Of a stretch of DNA of 41,220 nucleotides, positions 16,324 to 25,253 are shown piece by piece. Source of the stretch: CAYLNM01 sp964385045 (GTDB lineage: Bacteria; Planctomycetota; Phycisphaerae; Phycisphaerales; SM1A02); NCBI GenBank assembly GCA_964385045.1, contig CAYLNM010000022.1, positions 1 through 41,220 of the forward strand, written 5' to 3'. Position 1 is the stretch's first letter. Each line of letters begins with the position of its first letter. Below the pieces are notes generated by a model, which was not told the DNA's origin, did no database searches, and worked only from the letters and a program-made list of their open reading frames with translations. The position numbers were made by a program, and so were the translations under genes.

Positions 16324-17175
16324 GTGTCCATCCAGGATCTGATCGCCGCGGCGGGCGACCGCCTGACCCCGACCGACCGGCGAATCGCCGAGGCGGTGGT
16401 CGCGGACCCCTCGCTGCTGGCCTTCGGGACCGTGACGGACGTGGCCGGGCGGGCCGGCACCAGTCCCCCGTCGGTGGTCCGGTTCGCGGGCCGCCTCGGG
16501 TTCGACGGCTTCCGGGACCTGCAGGCCCACGTCCGCGACCGGGTCTCCCGGCAGCTCGGGCGGCCGAGCGAGCGGATCCGGCACGACAAGAGCCCCCTCG
16601 GCCGGGTCCGCGGGGCGGTCGAGCGGGCCGTCGGCACCGCGTTCGAGGCCCTCGAGGACGCCCGCCTCGAGGCCCTGGCCGCCCCGGTCGCCGACGCCCG
16701 CAGCGTCTACGTGGTCTCGGGCGAGACCTCGATGGCCGGGGCCCACGTCCTCTGCAGCGGGCTGCGGATGGTGCGGCCGAACGTGGTGATGGTGGAGGAG
16801 CACTCGACGGGGCGCGACCTCTCCTCGGCGGGTCCGGGCGACACCGCGGTGGTGATCGACTTCCCCCGCTACCGCCGCAAGTCCACGCTCGCCGCCCGCA
16901 CCCTCGCCGACCTCGGCGTGAGCGTGGTCGCGGTGACCGACGGTCCCCTCTCGCCGCTGGCCGCGCTCACCGACACCTGGGTCGGGCTGGAGATCCCGGC
17001 CGTCGGCGCCTTCGACAGTTCGGTGCCCGCGGTCATCGCGGCGGAGCTGCTCGTGGCCCGGGTGACGCGGATGCTCGGCGGGTCGGCCCGGGAGCGGATC
17101 GACCAGGTCGAGGCGCTGTGGGAGGCGACGGGGACCTTCCTGCACTACCGGCCGCGGGAAGAGCCCGGGGGATGA
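16324..17175 (+). CDS. MurR/RpiR-family transcriptional regulator (HTH + SIS-like domain)
   Basis: 283 residues from GTG 16324, preceded by GGAGA. Residues 1-78 form the RpiR helix-turn-helix: LTPTDRRIAEAVVADP, then the recognition part AGTSPPSVVRFAGRLGFDGF. Residues 110-255 are an SIS-type domain (VYVVSGETSMAGAHVL, VVAVTDGPLSPLAALTD). The usual phosphosugar-binding SxSGxT segment is replaced by DFPRYRRKS (179-187), so a non-sugar ligand is plausible. It is divergent from the aminomutase operon (109 bp between starts) and is its likely regulator, perhaps responding to an intermediate of that pathway. The regulatory link is an inference from arrangement. Confidence 0.85.
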   Translation: MSIQDLIAAAGDRLTPTDRRIAEAVVADPSLLAFGTVTDVAGRAGTSPPSVVRFAGRLGFDGFRDLQAHVRDRVSRQLGRPSERIRHDKSPLGRVRGAVERAVGTAFEALEDARLEALAAPVADARSVYVVSGETSMAGAHVLCSGLRMVRPNVVMVEEHSTGRDLSSAGPGDTAVVIDFPRYRRKSTLAARTLADLGVSVVAVTDGPLSPLAALTDTWVGLEIPAVGAFDSSVPAVIAAELLVARVTRMLGGSARERIDQVEALWEATGTFLHYRPREEPGG

Positions 17176-17180
17176 TCGGG

Positions 17181-17210
17181 GCGCCCGGGGGCGCCCGGGG
17201 GCGCCCGGGG
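17181..17210 (+). repeat. Three exact tandem copies of a 10-bp unit
   Basis: GCGCCCGGGG is repeated three times between the convergent stops at 17175 and 17227, with a decayed fourth copy after it. The CCCGGG core is self-complementary, so folded structures are possible, but there is no T-tract and no basis to call a terminator. Confidence 0.9.
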
Positions 17211-17226
17211 GCGACCGGACGCGGGC

Positions 17227-18684
17227 TCATCGCCCCTCGGGCGGGCCCGGATCCCTGCGGTCTGCCTCATCGCCGGACAGGACGAACCGTCGCTCCGCGG
17301 CCGCCCGGGGGAAGGCGGGATCGAACGCGCGCAGGACGACGACCCTTCCGGACCCGGCCGCGACCTCCACCTCGAGCCCGGTGACCGACGCCCCCGGACC
17401 GATCTGTTCGAGCCGGCCGTCCGCGGCGTGGACGCGGCGCCCGGGACCGTCCTCGTGCGCCACGGTGACCGCGACGTCACGGGCCTCACCCCGTCCCATG
17501 TTCGCGACCCACAGTTGCAGTCTCCAGCCGCCGGACTCCGCGACAGGGGCCGCCGCTCCGATCCGAAGCTGCGGCGGAGGAAGCTCCGCGATCGCCACCG
17601 AGCCGCTCAGTGGCCCCGGCGTCCGTCCGTGTGCCTCGGACCACTCCACGATGAACCGATGACGGCCACTGGCGGCACGCGGCACCGACACCGGGCGAAT
17701 GATCGAAACCTCCGGACCGGCGCCGAAGCGTCCGAACTCGAATCGAAGCCCGTCGAGCCAGGGGATCTCGGAGCGCGTCGTGGCGACCAGCGCGAAGGCG
17801 GGTCCGCCTCCGTGGTGCGCGATCGTGATTCCGAGATCCAGCGTCTCGCCGGCGGTCACCGACCACATCCGGTCCATCCTCGCGATGACTCGTGGTCGCG
17901 GCCCATGGGGCGGCCCCGCGTCCGCCGTCATGCCGCGGCGTCGGGCGACCTCCCGCAGTCGCGAGATCATGGACGCGTCGGGACGAAACCTCCGCACCCG
18001 AGCCCCCGCCGATCGGATCTCGAGCGTTCCCTGCTCGAGCCGTGCCACCTGCTGCAGGTCGTCGGCCAGGGAGAGCAGCACCCGACCGTCGACGTCCGCC
18101 CGATGCGGCGAGGGCGACCACGCCTGCTCGTGGCGGTGCCCCCCGGGATGCAGCACGAGCAGGCGGTCGCGGACCTCCGCGCCCGCCGCCGGCTCGACGC
18201 GGGACGACGACTCGCCCTCCCACAGGACCGTTCTCAGTCGACGGCGCCGGTGCTCCACGGCGTACCCGGCGTGGTCGACGATCACGCGCTCGAGTCCCGG
18301 CGCGTTCCGCAGCAGGTCCGTCGGGTCCGCCGTTCCCGCTCGGATCAGCACCACGCCCGCGTCGCGCCGGCCCGGCTCCAGCGCGGCACGGGATACCCGC
18401 CGGCGCAGGGTCTCGTGCTTGTGCCGGTGCTCGCGGACGGTGCGCGTGACCTCACGCGTGACTCGGATCTCGAGTCGGCCGGACGCGTCGAGATCGCCCA
18501 GCTCGATCGTCCGTCCGTGCTCCTCGATCCGCGGGGCGAGCGGCGCGACGCTCGTCCACGTCTCCACGACCTCAACCCGGGGCGAGCCGCAGCCGGGACC
18601 GAGCGTGATCCCGGCGCCGATCAGCAGGGCGGCGAGGCCGGGACGACGACGCCGGGCCGGGGCGGGGACGGAGGCGTCACGCAT
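17227..18684 (-). CDS. Lipoprotein of unknown function translationally coupled to the kinase
   Basis: 485 residues from ATG 18684, which overlaps the kinase stop by 8 bp. The start gives an Arg-rich n-region, a hydrophobic stretch and a lipobox-like GPGC with C32, so it is probably an exported lipoprotein. The remainder is beta-rich. A basic segment with EHRHKHETLRRRVSR lies near residue 95. In the C-terminal half two Ig-like or CARDB-like stretches can be guessed (GETLDLGITIAHHGG; WRLQLWVANMGRGEARDVAVTV). The latter resembles CARDB adhesion modules, but this is weak. The 8-bp overlap implies co-production with the kinase/FGE-like protein, and possibly an extracytoplasmic partner for it. Confidence 0.7.
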   Translation of the reverse strand: MRDASVPAPARRRRPGLAALLIGAGITLGPGCGSPRVEVVETWTSVAPLAPRIEEHGRTIELGDLDASGRLEIRVTREVTRTVREHRHKHETLRRRVSRAALEPGRRDAGVVLIRAGTADPTDLLRNAPGLERVIVDHAGYAVEHRRRRLRTVLWEGESSSRVEPAAGAEVRDRLLVLHPGGHRHEQAWSPSPHRADVDGRVLLSLADDLQQVARLEQGTLEIRSAGARVRRFRPDASMISRLREVARRRGMTADAGPPHGPRPRVIARMDRMWSVTAGETLDLGITIAHHGGGPAFALVATTRSEIPWLDGLRFEFGRFGAGPEVSIIRPVSVPRAASGRHRFIVEWSEAHGRTPGPLSGSVAIAELPPPQLRIGAAAPVAESGGWRLQLWVANMGRGEARDVAVTVAHEDGPGRRVHAADGRLEQIGPGASVTGLEVEVAAGSGRVVVLRAFDPAFPRAAAERRFVLSGDEADRRDPGPPEGR

Positions 18685-21600
18685 CCGGCCGGGCCTCCAC
18701 CAGCACCCGGAACCCGGTCTCGGCGTCGGCGGCCGCCCCGGGCTGAAGGGTTCGTGGCGGACCATCGCCGCCCCCCCAGTCCGTGCGGGGAGTGCTGACG
18801 CTGCCGCCGAGGATGGTGCGGAACGCACCGTCCATCTCACCGCACGAGGTCCATTCCCAGACGCCGCCATGCATGTCGTGCAGCCCGTTCGGCCCCGCCC
18901 GGCGCTTCCCGACGGGCCGGATCCGCCCCCCGGCGTTCGGGCGGAACCACGCCGACTCCTCGAGTCGGGCGAGATCCACCGGCGGACACGCCGCCAGCCA
19001 CTCGATCGACGTCGGGAGCCGGACCCGGCGGCCCTCGAGGGCGGGATGGCACCCGAGCGCGACGCAGAACTCGCTCGCCTCCTCGAAGGTCACGTCCCGC
19101 CGTGGCCGGTCGTCGGCCGGCCGGGAGGACCCGGCGTCCGGATCCATCACCGCTCGCCACTGGGCGACCGTGACCTCGGTGCGCCCCAGGAGGAAGCCCT
19201 GCCCCCCCGCCGGGCCCGGGATCCTCTGCAGCGAGAGCGTCACCCCGTCGGCGAGGGTCAGCTCCAGGGTCGGCGCCGGCACCCGAGGTTCCTCCGCCTC
19301 GGACGGGGCGAGGCGCTCGGGTCGCCGAACGGCCTCGACCTCTTGCCCCTTCGACCGGCCGGGATCCGGACCCAGCATCCTGATCGCCAGCCAGCCCAAT
19401 GCCTCGCCGTCCCGGCCCCGCCCGGCCGCCGCCGCCCACCGCGCGGCCAGCTCGGCATCCCCCAAGGCGGCGGCGGAGCGCGCGGCCGCGAGAGCGATCC
19501 GGGCGAGGGATGGAAGGCCGTCGATCCGCTCCTCCACCCAGCGCCGGAACAACGGATCCGCGGCGAGCCGATGGTCCTCGGATCCGATCGACTCCTCGAG
19601 CGACGAGACGGCCTGATCGATCAGACCGCGGGCGGAGGCGTGGTGGGACGCCGACGCGGTCGCTTCCACGCGCAGGCGATCGGCCCAATCGATCGCGGCT
19701 CGAGGGTCGCCGGCACCGAGCAGGCGACGGGCCTGCTTCAGGATCGTGTCGTGCTCGGCGCGGATGATCCCGGCCGCGACGTCGCTTCGACCGGCGGCCA
19801 GCCACGGCCAGGTTCGAGCGAGGAGACGGTCCGCCTCGACCCATTCGCCCGCGGCGAGCCGGTCCGACGCGGCCGCGATCCGGTGCTGGTTCAGCAGCCA
19901 GGCTCCCCCGGCCAGGATCAGGAGGACGCTCGTCACCGCGGCCAGCGTCGTCGGCGCCCGTCGGGCCGCTCCGTCCCGCGGCCGCCGTCGCGTCTCCAGG
20001 ATCGCGGCCCGGTGTCCGTAGCCCGCGTCCGGACAGATTGCGGCGCACCGCCGCAGATCGGCGACGGCCTCGTCGACATGCCCGTCGCCGCGATGCCTCT
20101 CGGCCGACTGCTCGAGCCGCCGAAGCCTCTCCGTGTCGCACCCGATGCGGTCGCGGGCGGCACGCAGCGTCGGCGACTCCGGAAACTCCTCCACCGCCCG
20201 CTGCGCCTGTCGCCGAGCCGCGTCCACGTCACCGCGGGCGAAGGTGCGGGTGATCCGGGCGACCAGCAACTCGGCCTGGCGCGCCCGCCAGACCCCCCGC
20301 TTCGGGTGCTCGGGCGAGAGCCGCTCCAGACGCCGGATCATGCGCAAGAGCAGCGAGCGATTTCCGTCGTGCGCCGCGCGATCCCCGTCGGCCAGGACGC
20401 GCGACAGCGCGTCGGCCCATCGGTCGACCTCCGGCCTGAGCTTCGTCGTTCGCCGCGGGAACCGGTCCGCCAGCCGCTGCATGGCTTCGTCGACGGCCAC
20501 GAACGATCCCCGGGCCATCGCCGCATCCAGCGCCGCGGAGCGCTCGGCCCAGGTTCGCTCCCGGTCCTTCGCGTCCGCTCGCAGCGCCGTGACGTGCGGC
20601 CAGTCGCGGGTCTCCTCCGGTGCCTCGGCCAGCGCATCGAGCACCGACTGGAACTGCTCGTCGTGGAGCCGCCGTCGAAGCTCCGGGATCCGCTCGCGGC
20701 TCCACTCCGCCGCCGCACGAATCCTCCGCAGGAGGTCGCTTCGAGGATGGCGCCGCACGAGCTCGAGGATCCGGCCGATGCCCTCGTCGGGCTCGTCGGC
20801 CGCCAGCCGTTCGACGGCGAACGCGATCCCCTCGCCGACGGTCCGCCGCTCGCCCTCGATCCGGGAACGAATCTCCGAAAGCGCACCGTCGAGACGGATC
20901 CGTCGCTCCTCGTCGTCGACGTACGCGAGCGCGTCGGTGAATCGACCCGCGTCCATCCGGTCCGCGATGTCGGCGGCGACCTGCTTCGCCACGAGATTCC
21001 GCAGACGCTCCCGCGTCCGCTCGCCGTATCGGCGCAACGCGGGTGTGCCGTGGTACCGGTCGAGCGTCTCGAGCTCCGCGGCCGCGGCCTGGAACATGCC
21101 GTGATCGATCAGCTCGTCGATCGCCTGCTGCCGCTCCCGTGTGTGCTGCCGCTTCGTGGCCGTGTGCTTCTTCACGCGCGAGAGCGACTTCGATCGCAGC
21201 CCAAGCCGCTCCGCCGTCTCGACGTGCTCCTCGGCATCGTCCAGGCGGCCCTGGTCCAGGGCTTCGCCAGCCTTCCGCTCCAGCTCCTCGAGCGTCCCGG
21301 CGGGATCGTCGACCGCGATCCCCAGCGCCAGGTCGCGGGCGGACGCCGGCCGATCCCTCGGGTCCTTGGCGAGTCCGGCCAGGATCGCATCGTTGACGTG
21401 CCGCGGAACGCCGGGGATCGCGGCGGGCGTCTCGTTCTCGATCCGGGAGCGGAGCCCGACCCCCTCGAAGGGGCGACGACCGCTCAGCGCCTCGTAGAGC
21501 GTGGCCGCCAGCGAGTAGACGTCGTTGGAGTACGAGTCCGTGCCGCTGATGTGCTGGGGACTCATGTAGGCGGGTGTTCCGGCGATCTCGTTGCTCGTGA

Positions 21601-22201
21601 GGTGCGTTCGGTCCTCGAGCACGATGCGGGCCACGCCGAAGTCCATCAGCAGCGCACGGTCCCGCTCGTCGATCATGACGTTCGCGGGCTTCACGTCGCG
21701 GTGCATGACCTTCTTGGTACGGGCGAAGTCGAGAGCCTCGGCCAGCTGGCGGGCCCAGGGCGTCACGCGGTCCAGCGGCAGGCCCTTCGGGTGCTGTTCC
21801 ACGAGCTCCTTCAGCGTGCTGCCCCGGACGTGGTTCATCGTGAAGAAGGCGAGTCCTCGATCCGGGTCGTGCTGGAAGTCCCGGACCCGGACGATGTGCT
21901 CGTGGGTGAGCTCGTGGTTCTTGTTCGCCTCCGCCTTGAGGCGCGCGATGTGCTCGGGATCGCGGGCCAGTGACTCGTGCACCATCTTGAGGGCGACCTC
22001 GCCGTCCAGCTGAAGGTCGTCGGCCAGCCAGACCACGCCCATGGCGCCCTCGCCGATGATCGTGCGGAGGCGGAAACGGTTCTGCAGGCACACGCCGGGC
22101 GCCAGCCTCGAACCCGCGCCTGCGTGCGCCGGCCATGGAACGACCGGGCCGCCGTCCGGCAGGTCCACCGTGGAGCTCTCGGATCGCGTCGCGTGGCTCA
22201 T
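18677..22201 (-). CDS. Serine/threonine protein kinase with long helical region, one membrane segment and FGE-like C-terminal domain
   Basis: 1174 residues from ATG 22201. A Hanks-type kinase spans residues 43-310. It has the glycine loop GEGAMG (50-55), lysine K72, catalytic loop HRDVKPAN (D169, N174), DFG (187-189) and GTPAYMSPQ in place of an APE motif, so it should be active. Residues 330-740 are Arg/Glu-rich helices, probably TPR-like or coiled. A single membrane segment follows at about 752-772. The C-terminus (about 980-1170) is a formylglycine-generating-enzyme-like fold: FLLGRTEVTVAQWRAVM, VRLPTSIEWLAAC, HDMHGGVWEWTSCG and terminal GFRV. The late catalytic Cys pattern of true FGE is not apparent, so this half is probably a binding module. 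Kinase-FGE fusions are known in Planctomycetes. Topology suggests outside sensing and inside phosphorylation. Confidence 0.9.
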   Translation of the reverse strand: MSHATRSESSTVDLPDGGPVVPWPAHAGAGSRLAPGVCLQNRFRLRTIIGEGAMGVVWLADDLQLDGEVALKMVHESLARDPEHIARLKAEANKNHELTHEHIVRVRDFQHDPDRGLAFFTMNHVRGSTLKELVEQHPKGLPLDRVTPWARQLAEALDFARTKKVMHRDVKPANVMIDERDRALLMDFGVARIVLEDRTHLTSNEIAGTPAYMSPQHISGTDSYSNDVYSLAATLYEALSGRRPFEGVGLRSRIENETPAAIPGVPRHVNDAILAGLAKDPRDRPASARDLALGIAVDDPAGTLEELERKAGEALDQGRLDDAEEHVETAERLGLRSKSLSRVKKHTATKRQHTRERQQAIDELIDHGMFQAAAAELETLDRYHGTPALRRYGERTRERLRNLVAKQVAADIADRMDAGRFTDALAYVDDEERRIRLDGALSEIRSRIEGERRTVGEGIAFAVERLAADEPDEGIGRILELVRRHPRSDLLRRIRAAAEWSRERIPELRRRLHDEQFQSVLDALAEAPEETRDWPHVTALRADAKDRERTWAERSAALDAAMARGSFVAVDEAMQRLADRFPRRTTKLRPEVDRWADALSRVLADGDRAAHDGNRSLLLRMIRRLERLSPEHPKRGVWRARQAELLVARITRTFARGDVDAARRQAQRAVEEFPESPTLRAARDRIGCDTERLRRLEQSAERHRGDGHVDEAVADLRRCAAICPDAGYGHRAAILETRRRPRDGAARRAPTTLAAVTSVLLILAGGAWLLNQHRIAAASDRLAAGEWVEADRLLARTWPWLAAGRSDVAAGIIRAEHDTILKQARRLLGAGDPRAAIDWADRLRVEATASASHHASARGLIDQAVSSLEESIGSEDHRLAADPLFRRWVEERIDGLPSLARIALAAARSAAALGDAELAARWAAAAGRGRDGEALGWLAIRMLGPDPGRSKGQEVEAVRRPERLAPSEAEEPRVPAPTLELTLADGVTLSLQRIPGPAGGQGFLLGRTEVTVAQWRAVMDPDAGSSRPADDRPRRDVTFEEASEFCVALGCHPALEGRRVRLPTSIEWLAACPPVDLARLEESAWFRPNAGGRIRPVGKRRAGPNGLHDMHGGVWEWTSCGEMDGAFRTILGGSVSTPRTDWGGGDGPPRTLQPGAAADAETGFRVLVEARPDA

Positions 22202-22492
22202 GTGCTCGCCGGTGTTCCCCGCTCTCCCCGAATCCAACGGCCGCCGTCCCGGCGCAGCCGGCCCGCCGGCCGGACCAGGCCGGCTCCCCCTGATTGGAGA
22301 TACGTGGCCCGAGGTCGGTTCCGGGCGCCGGCGGCGGGAATACGTTCGGGCCGCCCCGCGACGGGGGGCGTCGCGCGGTGCCCGGACCGCGATTCTCCCA
22401 CCGCGAGGGGATCGAGCGGGCGGGGCGGACGGTATCCTCGCGACCGGCGGGCCGGCACCGGCATCTGGCCCCCGACCTGCGGGGGCGGATCG
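22202..22492. other. Divergent intergenic region upstream of the kinase gene
   Basis: 291 bp with no credible gene. It should hold the promoters of the kinase gene (-) and the small membrane protein gene (+). Isolated AT-richer hexamers are present (tatcct near 22437; tacgtt and tacgtg near 22310-22350), but no -35/-10 pair convinces me. Confidence 0.45.
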
Positions 22493-22678
22493 ATGTCGAC
22501 GCCCGGCGGTCTGGTGCTCGGAGCGATCCTCGGTCTGGTGAACGGGCTCGCGGTCGCCGCGGCGCTCGTCCTCCTCGGGCACGGCGAGCACGCCCCCGCG
22601 GCGTCGGGTGCCGCCGCCGCGTGCAGCTGCCTCGGCGCGATCGTGACGGCCGGCGTCCGGGATCGCCGGGCCGCCTGA
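22493..22678 (+). CDS. Small hydrophobic membrane protein, unknown function
   Basis: 61 residues from ATG 22493, preceded by a GGGGGCGGA stretch that can serve as SD. Two hydrophobic helices (about 5-28 and 36-55), each Ala/Gly/Leu/Val-rich, are linked by GHGEHAPAASG. A CSC motif starts the second helix. The C-terminus is RDRRAA, so the ends are probably cytoplasmic. No homology recognised. It converges on the DUF779 gene 16 bp later. The hydrophobic pattern and SD support it, but at this size and GC content a chance frame cannot be excluded. Confidence 0.45.
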   Translation: MSTPGGLVLGAILGLVNGLAVAAALVLLGHGEHAPAASGAAAACSCLGAIVTAGVRDRRAA

Positions 22679-22693
22679 GCCCGCCGCCCCCGA

Positions 22694-23095
22694 TCAGCCC
22701 GCCGCCTGGTCGGCCCGATGCTCCGCCGCGTCCAGCGCCTCCAGCTCGTCCGCCGTGAACGCCCGGCTCCGGGTCAGGAACCGCCGCTCGCGGCCGTTGT
22801 CGAGCGAGAACATGCCGCCGCGTCCCGGCACCACGTCGAGGATGATCTGGGTGTGCCGCCACGCCTCGAACTGCGGGCGGCTGATGTAGACGGCCACCCC
22901 CGCCACCTCGCCGAGCCGCACGTCCGAGTCCCCCACCGCGAAGTCGGCGGCCGGGAAGCACATCGGCGACGAGCCGTCGCAGCACCCGCCCGACTGGTGG
23001 AACAGGATCTCGGGATGGTCGGCCCGGATCTCGGCGATCAGGGCCTCGGCCGCCTCGGTGGCGACGACGCGCGGCGGCGGTGGCGTGGGGGGCAT
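22694..23095 (-). CDS. DUF779 family protein, aldehyde-dehydrogenase companion
   Basis: 133 residues. ATG 23095 has GAGGAG nine bases upstream. The family core is visible: ILFHQSGGCCDGSSPMCFP, with a Cys cluster that could bind metal, then VAVYISRPQFEAWRHTQIILDVVPGRGGMFSLDNG. DUF779 proteins are commonly encoded next to acetaldehyde-type aldehyde dehydrogenases, exactly as here (102 bp downstream of one on the same strand). The biochemical role is not established as far as I know. Confidence 0.9.
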   Translation of the reverse strand: MPPTPPPPRVVATEAAEALIAEIRADHPEILFHQSGGCCDGSSPMCFPAADFAVGDSDVRLGEVAGVAVYISRPQFEAWRHTQIILDVVPGRGGMFSLDNGRERRFLTRSRAFTADELEALDAAEHRADQAAG

Positions 23096-23197
23096 GCGTC
23101 GGCTCCTCGGGAAGGCCGGCGCGACGCTCTCGCGCCGCGCCGGCGTGGACATGAGGTGCCCGGCGCGCCCGGCACGCGGACGGGCCGGACGGGCGAA

Positions 23198-24733
<1,536 letters not shown>

Positions 24734-25253
24734 GGTGCAGTCCTTCCCGTCCCGGACAGGGTGACCGCGGCCCGGACGTGCGGGCGGCGCGGCGGGCGCC
24801 GGGACCCTGGTGACATCCCGAGCATACCCGCCGCCGGGCGGGCCTGAAGCACGATCCGGGCGGTTTTCGACGCGTCGCCCCGGGGCCCGGCACCGGGGAG
24901 CGGGCGCGCGATCCGTTCGTTTCGTCCGGCGGTCGCGGCCGGTGGGCGTCGAGGGCCGCCCGTCGGCTCGCCGGGGCGGATGCCCGGCACGGGTCGTCCG
25001 GGTCGTCCGGGTCGTGGGATCGGCGGTGGCGGAGCCGCCGGGGCCGCCGGGGCCGCGCCATCCCCGCGTCCGCCGGGCCCCGGCGTCACGCGGGCCGGCG
25101 TGAGGTGCGGGACGCGATCGTCGAAGTCGACCACGTCCCGCGATCGCCGGCGGGTGCGCGAGCGACCGGCGGCGCGACGCCTCGTCCCCCGATGTTCCGG
25201 GCGAACGCCCGGCTCGGCCCGCGGTGCGGCCCGCCGCGGCGCCCAGCTCGGGC
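24734..25253. other. Long intergenic region with short tandem repeats
   Basis: 520 bp between the aldehyde dehydrogenase start and the end of the M56 gene. The reading frames here are Arg/Gly/Pro-rich without domain features, so I see no gene. It contains 9-bp period repeats, GGGTCGTCC from 24991 to about 25014 and CCGCCGGGG at about 25036-25053. A TATGCT hexamer on the minus strand near 24825 is a possible -10 for the dehydrogenase, without a good -35. Confidence 0.6.

Noticed and set aside
17181..17210. CRISPR-like array or intrinsic terminator
   Set aside because: Ten-base units with no spacers and no T-tract; only a short tandem repeat.
17699..21973. A 1424-codon open frame on the plus strand opposite the kinase and lipoprotein genes
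   Set aside because: It is the antisense shadow of a high-GC gene: composition is Arg/Pro/Gly-rich, no domain motif appears, and the opposite strand has clear kinase and FGE-like motifs.
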